From positions 9,806,001-9,870,000 of the forward strand of contig OY829546.1 in NCBI GenBank assembly GCA_963691705.1: DNA of 64,000 bases, in the 5' to 3' direction. The translations under genes were made by a program, and so were the position numbers. Positions within the stretch are counted from its first letter, which is position 1. Each line of letters starts with the position of its first letter. Source of the stretch: Viola odorata. Its lineage: Eukaryota > Streptophyta > Magnoliopsida > Malpighiales > Violaceae. The notes under the pieces were generated by a model. The model saw only the letters and a program-made list of their open reading frames with translations, did no database searches and was not told the DNA's origin. Shown here one piece after another: positions 1 to 11,041 of this stretch.

Positions 1-424
1 CAAACGACTAATCTTAGCTAAGACAAAATAATCTTAGCTAAGATTGCCAAGAAACGTGATATACTAGGAGTCACGGGATTTTGAGCTAAAAGAGTGGATT
101 TGACAGCTGGAGACAGCTAGAGAAGATCAAACGTGATCCAAGATTGCATCCTTTGAAGGATTATCCTCTACTTGAACAAACAAATCTATTTCTAGTTGTA
201 TTTTATTTTATTTCGAATTTGAATAATGTTATCTTTATCTTTTAGGTGTTTTGAATATGGAAAGGAACGTAATTGGTGGGGACTCTAACCTTATTTAAGG
301 TTAAGGAAGGCTATCAATTACGGGATCTTCCATCTTCTTTTCTTCTGGTTCTTGTAAACACTTTGTCTTCTTAATTATTATGTCTAGTAGCTAAACACTT
401 AATTCTTGGTAAGGGTTGAGTGAG

Positions 425-2007
425 TGACGGGTGTCGAATCCGATCATAAATAAAAAGATTACAACTATTCACTAAGCAGCAAAAAGGATTGTGCATAGCG
501 GGAAGAGGATCGAACACAGGGACTATCGGCCTAATGCTTATTCTCCTGCAAACAACCAAACCACACTAATCAAAACGAAGGGGAGGTAAAAACAGTACAG
601 AAAATAAATGACAGGAAAATAAAATAAAGCAGGAGACATGGCAGCTCCATCTCAAGGCCTTGAGATGAGTCTGCCATGCTCTAAATAAAAACAGTAAAAT
701 AAATACGAAAATAGTAAAGATAAAGAGAGTGAAAGGATGAGGGAAATATTATTCCCGGTAGAGATCTCTTGAGGTAACAATTCCATGTTGTTCATTGACA
801 CAAAACATTTTGAAAACAATTTCCATAGGGAAGTTATAGAGAAACATCCAGGGGCGATCTCCAAGCCTCCTCCTACTCAAGCCGCATGAAGAGAAGCTAA
901 TCGTGCGACCCTAACTCCCTTAACAATTCTATGTTGTACCTGTCCGCCACTCTACTGGAATTCCCCGCTGTCACCCAAGAAACTCAGTAAAGGAACAAGC
1001 ACGCTCATAAAATTCCTAGATTGTTGATATGATTAGGAAGGCCCTTCCCTAGACCTTGAGATGGACGCACTTGCAGCCCATGAACCTCAAAGCTAACCCC
1101 TTTCTGCTTCTAGTTTCAAAGAGACATCATCCTATCCACTAGTTGTCTACTCGGGTTCCCTCTAACACAAAAACGCGGCATTAGAGTGATTCTACTGTAA
1201 TCAACCAAGTTGAAATCTAAGTTGGCCAAACTCAAACACAACCCAATTAAATTGTCATTAAACCAAGCAAGAAAAGAGATATGAAAAACGTTTTTATTGA
1301 AGAACAACAAGTCTCACAACATACTGGAATTGTTAGCCTCTCAATCCCCACCAGGAATTGGAGGAATTAATTACAACTCCAATCAAAACAGCAAGCTTGA
1401 ATAAAATCCGAAAATACAAGAAAATGGACAATATTACAAAATGAGAGAACTAGCTTCTCTCTTCCGTTCCCCTCTCTTCTCCTTCTGGTCTTGTCTGGAC
1501 TGGACGTTCCCTCTGCTCAAGCCTCTTCAATTAAATGGCAGCAAAGGGGAGCAACATAATAGAATTAAATATTCCCAAGTTGGCAAATCCATAAAACAAG
1601 CATGCTAAACATTCTCCACTATGTTTTGTTTCTTTGAGCCACGTGAGGGAGAATATAGCATGCTGGGAACACCTTGTCTCCATTTACCAAGTCCCAAGCA
1701 GACAAGAAAAGCACTCAGGAATAAATAATTGTAGCACGGAAAAATATGGTCAGTGCTGTCCAGCTGGAATCTGCCAGGTCGCTTCATCTCAAGGCCTTGA
1801 GATAGGCCGGAAATGCGCCAGGAAAATCTGCTCAACACTAATTGATCATTTGAGCTCTAATCTTCGGCCTTTTCATTCCTTTTCCTCCTTCAACATATAT
1901 TAACCCTATAAATCCACAAAGGAAGGAAACAAGCTCAAAGTAGCATATTAATCATCTCAATTAATAATAAAAGAGACAATAAATCATTGTAAATAAACAA
2001 TCAATCA
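425..2007 (-). mobile_element. Solo LTR, reverse orientation, 5-bp TSD GTGAG
   Basis: On the minus strand this 1583-bp segment starts TGATTGATTG and ends CGACACCCGTCA, i.e. TG...CA. It is flanked by the perfect direct repeat GTGAG (420-424 and 2008-2012). It aligns in inverted orientation with the solo LTR at 3525-4985, for example 1181-1300 against 4269-4385. A single LTR with an intact target duplication is the usual result of recombination between the two LTRs of a full element. It contains the palindrome CATCTCAAGGCCTTGAGATG at 648-667 and a near copy at 1785-1804. It is nested in the larger LTR that spans 1-2850. Confidence 0.85.
648..667. repeat. 20-bp perfect palindrome CATCTCAAGGCCTTGAGATG
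   Basis: This perfect dyad lies in the reverse solo LTR. An 18-bp core recurs at 1786-1803 in the same LTR, and a 24-bp extended version lies at 3727-3750 in the sister LTR. Conservation across copies suggests an LTR regulatory or structural element, but that is inference. Confidence 0.8.
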
Positions 2008-2854
2008 GTGAGCATACTGGTTATTCGTGAGACCGATCTGTTCTTATTATCCTCTCAATCGTAATTGATTCAAGTTCTGTTTTAACAAACCAGTTCCCGT
2101 CTAGGCTAAGACTCGATCAATCTTAGGCAAGACGACGAATTTGCAGCCAGTTACTGAGGGGACGAGCGAAACTGAAGTGACGAAGTAGGCAGCTAACCTC
2201 GCGGGGGTTAGTGAGTTTGAATCGATATAGGCCTAACCAGATTGACAACCTAGGGCTCCGAGTTGGGAGTAGCTTGGCCGAGACTCTGTCTTTCCCTACG
2301 CCATTGAGAAAACGCATGTGCCTCAAGCCAGCAGCCAATTGGATAAACCCTTTAGCCAGCAAGGTGTCCACTGGCCAGGATCACTAGGAAAGGGGTACCC
2401 TCCAAGTGATTTGAATAGGAGGAAAGTAGGATTGGAAAGGGGTTCCTCCCAATCTATAGCAGTGTTATGAGAGAGAAGGAGAAAATCTAAGGTCGATGAT
2501 CGATTAAACAAGTGAAGCGCTCACAAATTCGCCCTTACCAGGAATCTACCCCACATCAGTCCACAACCAATCTCCGCCGCCAATCTTAGCTAAGATTCAT
2601 TTCTGCCTAAGATTATTTCTTTATTTAATTTTTGTCTTGTTCTTTTTAATTGCTTTGTTTATCTTAACTGCAGAACAAAACCCCTCAACTCCAGTGACGA
2701 GGAAGTCGAGTCAAAACTACAATATACCAACAAGATCTCTGTGGACGAACCTCTTATCACGATCTACAAGTCCATTGTGGACAGTGTTAAGTTGTATCCC
2801 CTACCTCATTTTTATATCATTTTATACAACTAAATTTGATGCCCTCGACACGCA

Positions 2855-3524
2855 ATCACCTGACACCGAAGAGTGTGGCGAGAAAGTGTGAAGAAATTAT
2901 GAGGAGATTTCTTTGGAGTGGGAGTGACAACAAGAAAGGTTTGGCAAAAGTTAGCTGGGAGGACATAACTAGATCTCATGAGTTAGGAGGATTGGGAATC
3001 AGTAATATTAAATCCAAGAATAGGGCGTTATTGTTTAAATGGATTTGGGAATTATTATCAGGCAATGCCAAGGCTTGGGCTAAGATAGTGAGGAATCAAT
3101 ATGGTCTTCGCTCTCTAGGGGATGTATGGGAGTCCAGAAATCAGCGTCTATCTCCAATTTGGCATGACATAGTTCGTACCTGTGGACGTGAAGGGGACAT
3201 GTTTGAGTTTTGGTCAATACATGTCAACCTAAGGATTGGAGATGGGAATGGGGTATCCTTTTGGCGGGATCCCTGGGTTGACAAAAAATCGCTGACTTTG
3301 TTAGCTCCTAGATTATTCCACTTGGCTGAAAATCAGCAAGGCACAATCATGGATTTTGGAGAATGGCGAGGAGAGGAATGGGTTTGGGTCCTAGTCTGGC
3401 GTCGGGATTTATTTGATTGGGAGGCGGACGAGTGGAAGCAATTGAGAGTGCGCCTACCTACTCCATGTCGCGCCGACACCACTGCATCAATTCGTTGGGA
3501 TCTAGATAAGTCTGGGGAGTACAC
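2855..3524 (+). pseudogene. LINE ORF2 fragment (post-RT region), first part
   Basis: This stretch is open and encodes the region between the reverse transcriptase and the zinc-binding domain of a plant L1-type LINE. Hallmarks are EIMRRFLWSG, a GGLGISNIKSKNRALLFKW stretch and GVSFWRDPWVD. All are typical of the C-terminal half of plant LINE ORF2, and the intact LINE further right has matching segments (RDFIWGG, GGLGIKRLKTFNRAF). The upstream RT and endonuclease part is missing because an LTR sequence abuts it at about 2850. Reading breaks at SGEYT, where the solo LTR 3525-4985 is inserted, and resumes at 4986. It is a dead copy. Confidence 0.85.
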
Positions 3525-4985
3525 TGATTGATTGTTATTCCACTTAGTTTTGTTGTCTCTTTACTTGGTTTTTGAGACAATAAACATGCTGCTTTGATCC
3601 CTTTTTCCTTCCCTTTTCCAGAATTACACTTGAATGACCAGAAGTAGGAAAAGGAACGAAAAGGCCAAAGATTAGAGCTCAATTGATCAATCAGCCTTGG
3701 CAGATTTTCAGCTGATGCATTTTCGACTCATCTCAAGGCCTTGAGATGAGGCTTCCGTGACGTTTCCAGTCTGGACAACACTCACCATGATTTTGCGCGC
3801 CACAATTATTTACTCTTGAGTGCGTTTCTTGTCTCCTTGGGCCCCGTTTTTGCAGACACTAAGCTTCTTGAGTTCCTATATCATTCCTCCCACTCCTAAC
3901 AAGCATCTTGGAAGTATGAAACAACATTCTCCTTGTGTTTTGGAAGAATATTGGACAAGCTTCTTGAAGACTAAACTGAGGAGACTTGTTAGTGGGAGCT
4001 GTCTCACCTTGGAGAGGAACATCTTGGCGTCCAGAAGGACATTAATAGAGATCAGAACGGGCAGAGGGAGGGATTCAGACAGAAGGAGGAACCAGAGGAG
4101 AAAATCAGCTTTTCTCCAATTTTCCAGATTTTCCAGCTTTTCTGTATTTTCGGTTTTGCACTTCTAGTATCATTTCCATTATGTTTTGTAACTAAAAACC
4201 TCCATCTCTGGTAGAGATTTAGAGGTTGACAATTCCAGAAACGTTGTGAGACTTCTTGTTCTTAATTAAAAACGTTTTCATATCTCTTTTCTTGCTTGGT
4301 TTAATGTCAATTTGTTCTTGTTGAATTTGGGCTTAGCTAACCTATGTTTTAACTTGAATGATTACAGTAGAATCACTCTAATGCCGCGTTTCTGTGTTAG
4401 AGAGAACCCGAGTGGACAACTAGTGGATAGGATGATGTCTTCTTGAAACTAGAAGAAGAAACGGGTTAGTTTTGAGGTCAATGGACTGCAAGTGCGTCCA
4501 TCTCAAGGTCTAGAGAAGGGCCTTCCTAATCATAATCAACAAACTAGCAATCCTTGATTGTTAAGGGAGTTAGGGTCGCGAAAGGAGCTTCTCCTTGAGT
4601 GACTTGAGTAGGAGGAGGCTTGGAGATCGCCCCTAGATGTATCTCTATAACTTCTCTATGAAAATGGTTTTGAAAATCCTTTTGTCAATGATCAACATCT
4701 TGGAATTGTCACTTCGTTAATATCTCTACCAGGGATACCTTTCTCCTACTGATTTTCCTCTTATTTCACTGCTGTTTTCTTTTATGCAATCTTATTTTCG
4801 TTCCTTTTGTTTCTCAACCAATCAAACTCTCACCTCTTTAATTGGTTCTTGTCATTTATAGGAAAGCAAAGATCAGACCGATGTCTCTGTGGGATCGATC
4901 CTCTCATCACTATCTACATTATTATTGTAGCTTAGCACTGAGTTGTATTTATAACTTTTATGCAGGGCATGCGACACCCTCGTCA
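3525..4985 (+). mobile_element. Solo LTR, forward, 5-bp TSD TACAC, inserted in the LINE
   Basis: This 1461-bp segment starts TGATTGATTGTT and ends CACCCTCGTCA (TG...CA). It is flanked by TACAC at 3520-3524 and 4986-4990. Removing it and one TSD copy rejoins the LINE reading frame: SGEYT continues into VASCCKG. This shows directly that it inserted after the LINE. It is the same family as the reverse solo LTR at 425-2007. No internal retroviral-type genes are present. Confidence 0.9.
3727..3750. repeat. 24-bp perfect palindrome in solo LTR
   Basis: An extended copy of the CATCTCAAGGCCTTGAGATG palindrome with matching CT/AG on either side. The same motif occurs twice in the related LTR at 425-2007. 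Confidence 0.8.
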
Positions 4986-5733
4986 TACACCGTGGCGTCT
5001 TGCTGCAAGGGAATAGAAGAAATCCGATATCCGCCTCAACCTCTCCTTCATTCTTGCTGGACAGGATTGGTCCCATACCGGGTGGAGTTTTTTGCTTGGC
5101 TTATGATGCGAGACAGAGTGGTCACAAGGGAGTTCCTAAGGAAGAGAAACTTGATACAGGATGCCATGAATTCATGTCCTTTGTGCAGTGAGCCAAGAGA
5201 AAGTGTGAACCACTTATTCCTGCATTGTAGGGTGGCGGGAAGAATTTGGAACCATATCATGACCTGGCTGGGGGTGAAGTGGTGTCCGCCGAACACAGTG
5301 AGGGACCTATGGGCCACTTGGCCTGGGCTTCTTCCTCAGCGAGGCCAGCAAGTTCAACAGAAGTGGAAGATGTTGTTTTACGCAGCGACATGGACCTTGT
5401 GAAAACAACGAAACAGCATAGTCTTCCGGCAAGAAGCATATGAAGAGCCGCGAAATGTTAATCTTATCTATGCGAGGTGGCACTGGTGGATGAAGAGTAA
5501 AGAAACAACTTTTCCTTACAGTTTTGATAGCGTAATGTCTTCACCAGTTTGGTTGATAGGAAGACCAGGGTTGTTTTAGCCTTCTAGTTGTTTTTGCAGC
5601 TCCCTCCTTGTGATGTCTTGAAAGGTTTTAGCCTTCTTGTTGTTTTGTTGTTCTCCTTCCTTGTGCTGTCATGATCTTCATGACAGTAGCAGCAGTAATA
5701 ATATCTTCCAATTATTAGAAAAAAGAAAAAAAA
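4986..5733 (+). pseudogene. LINE ORF2 C-terminus and 3' UTR, second part
   Basis: This continues the LINE interrupted by the solo LTR. It encodes the zf-RVT domain found near the C-terminus of plant LINE ORF2: VEFFAWLMMRDRVVTREFL, then CPLCSEPRESVNHLFLHC with the Cys/His ligands. A nonsense codon (TGA for the expected Trp) lies at about 5400, after AATWTL. The frame then reads KQRNSIVFRQEAYEEP and on to about 5578. The 3' UTR runs to an A-rich tail at about 5718-5733, marking the element's 3' end. The copy is disabled by nonsense mutation and by insertions. Confidence 0.85.
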
Positions 5734-6670
5734 ATGCGGATGTGGCATGACACGTCATCAACATGATGATGTGTCATGCCACGTGGCGTGCCACATCAAC
5801 ATTTAACGGTGGAGGACGGACGACGTCAATGACGAGTGCCAAATGTGTCATATCTATCAAGTGGATGTGCCTTTTAAACCGTTTGACTTAAAGAAGTGCC
5901 AAATGAGTCGATCAATTCAAGTACAGATGCCAATTTTTGACTTTTTCCTTTATTTAATCCGTAAAACACCACCCAAAAAAAAGGATTTACCCATTTTATT
6001 TCGTAAATCAAGCAAAAATGCACTTTTTAGTTTCCATTTTTATATATATAGATATATATTCATGATAAATAATTACTCTCTACATAGATTGAATAAGTAA
6101 TTTTTTATTTAAAAGGTGAAACGTTATATTAAACCAAGCACACCAACTATTCGTTAGTTAGTGTATACTTGCAAATGGCATTTACCAAATAAGACAAAAA
6201 CCCATATCGACAAAGTTTAAACATACATTATCTTTAATTAAGGCTTAAAAGCATGGTTTAGCCACCAACAACGGACCATTTGCTTCAATGTAAATTAGAT
6301 GCCATAACTTAATAATTAATCAATGAATAAGTGCTAGCTAGGAGACAAAACCAGATCATACACACTCTTCTTTTCTCCTAAGAACTCATAGTTTAGAGAT
6401 TCAAAGTTTTAAAAAATTGTTTTGGGTGCATGAAAATTGGATGCTACAACAAAACTTTGATGCGTGTGGTCAGACAATTTGGTAGATATTACAAGAGTAA
6501 AACTTGGGTAGATCATGATCTACCTACATCATGATGTAGGATGATGACACGTGTCCAAAAATGTCAAGAATAGTGGTATTCTAGCACTATTTGGGACACG
6601 TGTCATCATCCTAGATCATGATGTAGGTAGATCATGATCTACATAAGTTTTTTCCATATTATAATGTATA
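5591..6670. repeat. Dispersed duplication, copy 1 (LINE 3' end plus flank)
   Basis: This segment is repeated at 13978-14918 in the same orientation and at high identity. It starts in the LINE 3' UTR (TTTTTGCAGCTCCCTCC), crosses the A-rich tail, and continues for about 900 bp of non-LINE sequence. At about 5740-5960 that sequence contains a region resembling the inner side of a Mutator-like TIR (GTGTCATGCCACGTGGC and repeated GTGCCAAATG motifs). Compared with copy 2 it has gained a 164-bp foldback element and lost about 50 bp near 6405. Confidence 0.85.
6492..6655. mobile_element. 164-bp foldback MITE with TSD ATATTA
   Basis: The two halves are inverted repeats of each other: AGATCATGATCTACCTACAT near the left end pairs with its complement near the right, and GATGATGACACGTGTCC pairs with GGACACGTGTCATCATC. 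It is flanked by ATATTA at 6486-6491 and 6656-6661. The duplicated copy at 14905-14911 reads straight through TAGATATTATAATG with one ATATTA, so it is an empty site that proves the insertion. The superfamily is uncertain. Confidence 0.85.
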
Positions 6671-6797
6671 CATCTTGCGAAGATTGCGCCAATAGGAACC
6701 GTACGGGGAGAATGTTAAGTTCTTGCAATCGTAATAGGTGCCATGCTAGCAAAAACAAGATCATGGGTCTTGACTCTTGAAGAATTGTTGTTGGGAT
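6663..6797 (-). pseudogene. Cytochrome P450 pseudogene, downstream part
   Basis: On the minus strand the sequence carries typical CYP71-clan N-terminal motifs: KTHDLVFAS, then SPYG followed by GSYWRNLRKM after a frameshift. These match the region between beta-1 and helix C of plant P450s (family consensus HDLVFASRP ... FSPYGPYWRxLRK). The frame is broken. The upstream part lies at 10005-10125, separated by the hAT element 6798-10004. No haem-binding Cys region is present, so only a small N-terminal piece survives. Confidence 0.7.
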
Positions 6798-7542
6798 TAG
6801 GGATGACAATTTGGCGGGTATGGGTATGTTAAAATGGGTATGGGCGGGTATGGGTAAATACTCAATTCATACCCGCTTTAACATACCCATTATTACCCAT
6901 ACCCAATATACCCAATACCCAATTGGGTATGTAATGGATATCCAATTCACTAAATTATTTTATTTTTTTATAATTAAATTTTTTTTCACTATTTAGGTTC
7001 GTTTTCACCATTTTGGCTCGTTTTTTTTTGGTTCGTTTTTTCACAGTTTTTTCATTTTTTTATTATTTTGGCTCGTTTTTGACCATTTTAGCTCGTTTTT
7101 TTTATTATTTTGGCTTGTTTTATACCATTTTTCTTGTTTTTTTATCGTTTTAGCTCGTTTTTTTACCATTTTTGTTCATTTTTTTGGTTCTCAAACAACA
7201 AAAATGTTAATATCATTACCCAAATCCTATGCCGAAGATAAACATCCCATTCTCTTCTGATGGAAACTAAATCTATCTGCTGCTAGCCTGCTACAAACCT
7301 ACAACTATTTTGTTCTGTGTATAGGAATGATTTTGGGCTTCGTGATTAAAAGCCCAACTTACCAATTCCAACTTCCAAGTATGCCTAAGTGCATAACTAA
7401 GTTCTTAGCTCATTCCAACTTGAATGAAGCAACAAAATCAGTTGCAAGGAGTTTGCTGGACACGGAATTGGACCATGAAACTCACTTGCCAAGTCATAAT
7501 TAGCATCTCTCAGAAGAATAATATGAATTTGGTATGAAGTCT

Positions 7543-8822
7543 GTTCCGAGTGTGGCTGCCCATTCTCCAGGATTCACATCTGACTTGTTAGTTGTATTCA
7601 GACCATAAAACCCCTCGACTCCAACTGTAACTAAATGTCTTTTGTCCATGCTTTTGACAAATGCAGCCGTCTCAGTTATCCATGCCTTTTGTCAAAGAAG
7701 AAACATCAAAACAGTTTAATCACACTGACCCGAAAATTAAGCAATGGATCTGTCTAATAAGAACTGAAACAGACATTAATTTCATAAATAGTTAGGAAAA
7801 GCAGTATAAGGCAAATCACTAGGAAGCAAAAGGAACACCAATAGAGAATTACTTAGAGCACGAAATGTCATCCTCCCCTACCTACACACCCTGATGGTTC
7901 TTCTACATGCCAAATTTAAAGACAAAATGACACAACTGTGAAAATGCAAGGGCAAAAATGACCTGAAGAACAGGTGCAGATGAACTGGATGCACAGCGGG
8001 GCTCATTCATCAGCTCCCAAGCAAAAATCGCAGGTTCTTCAGAGTACCTAACTCCACTTAGGGAGTTCTTTCTCAACACAACAGCCTGAAAATCCATAGT
8101 AGAAACGTTCAATTATCAGATTATCATAATCAAGAAAAAGAAGCGATGAATCCCAATCCTGCCAATAACATGATGTTGGTTCAACTAAAAACTTGTCTGA
8201 GTGATTAGAGAGTATAGTAGAAACTGATCTAGCAGCTTTATAGATAGTGCAGTCCAATGGAAAACTATACCAGACTAAACTGAATAATTTTCCTTGGAAA
8301 AAAATAAATAGAATTAAGGTCCTATGTTGGGTCATATTGTTTGTTCATCCCACGGTGTTCAAAAGACGGAATTTCCAGACGTCATCTTATGCCATCGCTT
8401 CCCGACACAGGCAGGCATAGATACCCCAAGCCTGTTATGGTTGTGCCATAAACACAAAGAAAGGCTACGGTTTTTCAAGGCTCGTTGAGAAAATGAGATT
8501 ACACAGAATCAATTGAAACTCACCTTAATCCAAAGGCAAGCATTTTGAAAATTCATGTGAGTAAAAATTGGAGGTAATGCAACTTCACATGCATAATGAT
8601 AATACACAGAATCCATTGAAGCTCACCTTAATGTAGGCCTTGTAGTGATCTTTAATGGTTGGATTAGAAAAGAATGAATCATCTGAAGAAGAGACATTGA
8701 TTCCAGCTTCTTGTGCCCACCTTACATACTGAGCTTTCCCACCAAATCCATTTAGATTATTCACTAGACTAAGGATTAACCTTATATTATGCTTCCTTGC
8801 CTCAACTATCACAGTCTAATCC
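7543..8822 (-). pseudogene. Endo-beta-1,4-mannanase gene fragment inside the hAT element
   Basis: Three exons of a GH5 mannan endo-1,4-beta-mannosidase lie in gene order on the minus strand, with introns kept. 8627-8822 encodes [16 protein letters not shown] and [14 protein letters not shown] and ends with a GT donor. 7963-8085 encodes [18 protein letters not shown], containing the acid/base glutamate of WELMNEP, with AG and GT sites at its ends. About 7543-7690 encodes [17 protein letters not shown] and [11 protein letters not shown]. The first exon has a 2-nt loss after GLD (frameshift), the third degenerates after GTDFIPN, and the nucleophile region is absent. It cannot make an active enzyme. 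Retained introns show capture at the DNA level. Confidence 0.85.
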
Positions 8823-9663
8823 CTGCAGCCCAGACATAATTTTGTTTGAATTACAAACCTAGGACTCAAGAATGCATCAAAACGATCATCTTCTTATTCA
8901 AAAGGAATGAAAAGTTGCAGATGATATTATCTAATTGCATTTCAATATCGTCTGCAAAGAAACCTGAAGGAAATGAAGAAGGGGCAAACCCGAAAGACCC
9001 TTTCATTACTGCAGATGATATTATCTACTTGCAAATTAACACAACAGTAGCAAACACATGGAGTCAAAGTAGAATCACTTTGCTGCTCCAAAACCCCACT
9101 TTTCAATCCTAAGAAATCATAACCAAAGCAAAGCACTTGTGTGAAAAGAAGGTTTCAAATATTCATCATTTAAGTGGCAAAGAGATGATGCTATAAAGAT
9201 AAAAAGTCGATTGATTATGTTACCACAAAGAGGGATGATGGTTCGCTGCCACAGACTTGCGCATCAAAACTTGAGGTATATATCTCGAATATGTTCTTTA
9301 GATGCCATGATATTATTTGTTGAATTCTTCATATTAGCTCAAATCACCACACATACAGCTGATGAGTACATGATATTGTGGGAGCATACAATCAAATCAG
9401 CTATTGAATTGTCATTGGAAGACAAATATTGCAGTGCATATAATATATTCCATTCTCTTCACGTTGACAAGATCAGTACAAAATTAAGATTAAATAATAC
9501 TCCCATTAAGCAAAGCACTAATCCCTCAAATTAACACTAAAACAGACCGCAGATGCAACATCAGATGTGTGGATTCAATACCCATCTCAACCAACCTCAA
9601 AAAAGTACAATCTCAGCGGTAGTAGTGAAAACCATAACGAAAGGGAAAAAACATACCTTAGAC

Positions 9664-9830
9664 GAGCGATGACAGAGAGAGGGAGGAGAAGCGTGAGGAA
9701 GATCGAGGATGGTGTGAAGGAGGAGGAGGGCGGCGAGCGACGATAGAGAGAGGGAGGAGAAGCGTGATGAAGATCGAGGATGGTGTGAAGGAGGAGGAGG
9801 GCGGCGAGCGACGACAGAGAGAGGGAGGGA
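9664..9830. repeat. 71-bp minisatellite, about 2.4 copies
   Basis: A G/A-rich unit starting GAGCGA begins at 9664, 9735 and 9806, with only a few differences between units. It lies inside the hAT element near its right end. The long Ser/Leu/Pro-rich open frames on the opposite strand are by-products of this repeat. Confidence 0.8.
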
Positions 9831-10004
9831 GAAGCGTGAAACTCTGAGAATTAGGGAATACCCGTTCGGGTATTTTCCGAGTATCATAGCCGGGTATACC
9901 CGAACCTATACCCAAACCATACCCAATCAAACTGGGTATTACCTGATCAAACGGGTATAGTTACAGACGGGTATCTGGGTACGGGTACCCCATTGCCATC
10001 CCTA

Positions 10005-10125
10005 GTTGGGATCAAGCCGAGGCGGATGAACATAGTGGGACCATAGTTTTGAGCAAGTTTGTGCAGATCTCAGTGTGGGAATTTCCCTCATGCCTGTATA
10101 CAATGTGGAACCCCTCCAAGTCCAA
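10005..10125 (-). pseudogene. Cytochrome P450 pseudogene, upstream part
   Basis: Minus-strand translation gives DLHKLAQNYGPTMFIRLG, which matches the P450 consensus HRDLHKLAQKYGPIMSLRLG, preceded by a decayed LGNLHMLG-like stretch with two stop codons. It continues into the fragment at 6663-6797 once the hAT element is removed. Together they are the remains of one CYP71-clan gene. Confidence 0.7.
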
Positions 10126-10328
10126 AATATCATCAATTTGTGCCTGGAATCTATTTACAATTAATTTTAGAGAAAAATAAGATTTTTTAAGAAATATTTT
10201 TCTGATAATGATTGGTTGTCTGACTGATAATAAAAATACCTACTTATACGATTTCAAATTTAAGTTTATGTTCCACCTCCGTCTATATATAATGGTGGAG
10301 AAGTGAGATTAAGAAAAAAGAAAAAAAA

Positions 10329-10409
10329 TCATAAGTGGGATTTGATAAAAGGCCCTCCACGAATAACAGAACTTGAGTCTGGCCCTGTAGACCACTCGGC
10401 CGTCCTAAC
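10329..10409 (-). pseudogene. tRNA-Leu(CAA) pseudogene
   Basis: The minus strand reads GTTAGGACGGCCGAGTGG, then TCTACAGGGCCAGACTCAAG, and ends ATCAAATCCCACTTATGA. This follows plant nuclear tRNA-Leu(CAA) closely: the GGCCGAGTGGTCTA A-box, the CAGACTCAAGTTCTG anticodon arm with CAA, and a T-arm CAAATCCCACTT. The B-box start is damaged (TTTATCAAATCCC instead of GTGGGTTCAAATCCC) and acceptor-stem pairing is imperfect, so it is probably dead. A second, deleted relic lies at 13873-13910. Confidence 0.7.
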
Positions 10410-10522
10410 GATTTTAATAAAAAATTGTACTTAATTTATTAATTCGCAAACTTCTGAAAACCAAAACTAGCAAGGCAAAAGCAGAAGCCGGTAAATAATT
10501 CTCCTTTTTTTCCTGGATTTGA

Positions 10523-10810
10523 ATGAAAGAGGAGAGTGTGTCCTCTGCTCCATTTCTTTACAACAGTTTAATCACCAGCTGCAGAGCTCTATTTTCATTG
10601 CTTTGCTATTGTGGTTCCTCGTCGCCAGTAACCCCCAGTTCCCCTCTCGGCAGCTCCCAGATTTGCATGAGTTTTGAGCAAGTTGCGCTATATCTCAGGC
10701 ACAAGAAAACACCAGATGTATGACTAAAAGCACAAGAAAACACATGACATGTTTCAGGGGTAATTGGATTCTCTCGCATAACTTGTTGTCGAGAACTGAG
10801 TTTCAAGGAT
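10523..10810 (-). pseudogene. Truncated F-box gene copy
   Basis: Minus-strand translation carries SATCSKLMQIWELPRGELG, which matches GTTCNKLIEVWELPKRELG of the intact F-box protein at 11042-12316. Further blocks around ENPITPETCHVF match its NPETDWLVPHVF. A stop follows GDEEPQ and the rest is decayed. It looks like a local partial duplication of the F-box gene's C-terminal third, lying just downstream of it in the same orientation. Confidence 0.7.
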
Positions 10811-11041
10811 CATCAGCAAGCAAATTCAATTCGATGCAAGGTAATGGGGTTTTACTCTTTTGATTCTGTATTGGCACTATGTTTCAATGCTTCTTGTTTA
10901 TGAATGTGAAAAGGTTGGGAGATATTGCACCTAAACTTTCAATTGTTGGGTACATAAGTTCTGTACTCAATGCAAAATCCATAACGTAGTGAATTTATAA
11001 AATTGGTACACCAATTGCATCACCAAAAATGAAACCACAAA

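Larger units (their letters stand above)
1..2850 (+). mobile_element. LTR of a gypsy-like retrotransposon, 5' end outside window
   Basis: The 3' part (about 2735-2850) has the layout of a plant gypsy-type LTR end: CTCTGTGGACGAACCTCTTATC, then a T-rich stretch, then CCCTCGACA. It resembles the end of the solo LTR at 3525-4985, which reads CTGTGGGATCGATCCTCTCATC and ends CCCTCGTCA. LINE coding sequence starts directly after it, so this LTR probably sits inside the LINE. Its start is not in the window and the exact 3' boundary (2850 or about 2857) is uncertain. It is itself interrupted by the reverse solo LTR at 425-2007. No gag or pol is visible. The assignment to gypsy rests on the LTR end motif only. 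Confidence 0.5.
6798..10004. mobile_element. 3.2 kb non-autonomous hAT element, TSD GTTGGGAT, with captured gene exons
   Basis: The left end is TAGGGATGACAAT and the right end, read inverted, is TAGGGATGGCAAT, which are typical hAT termini. The flanks are the perfect 8-bp duplication GTTGGGAT (6790-6797 and 10005-10012). Subterminal arrays of GGGTATGGGTA and ACCCGTACCC motifs occur at 6816-6935 and 9855-9990, as in hAT elements. No transposase is seen. The interior holds three beta-mannanase exons (minus strand, 7543-8822) and a 71-bp minisatellite (9664-9830). The element split a cytochrome P450 pseudogene, whose halves rejoin in order when it is removed. Confidence 0.9.

Noticed and set aside
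3820..4167. 115-codon open frame in the solo LTR
   Set aside because: It lies within non-coding LTR sequence and resembles no retrotransposon protein.
9597..9930. Overlapping minus-strand open frames rich in Ser, Leu and Pro
   Set aside because: They come from the 71-bp G/A-rich minisatellite inside the hAT element and have no protein-like conservation.
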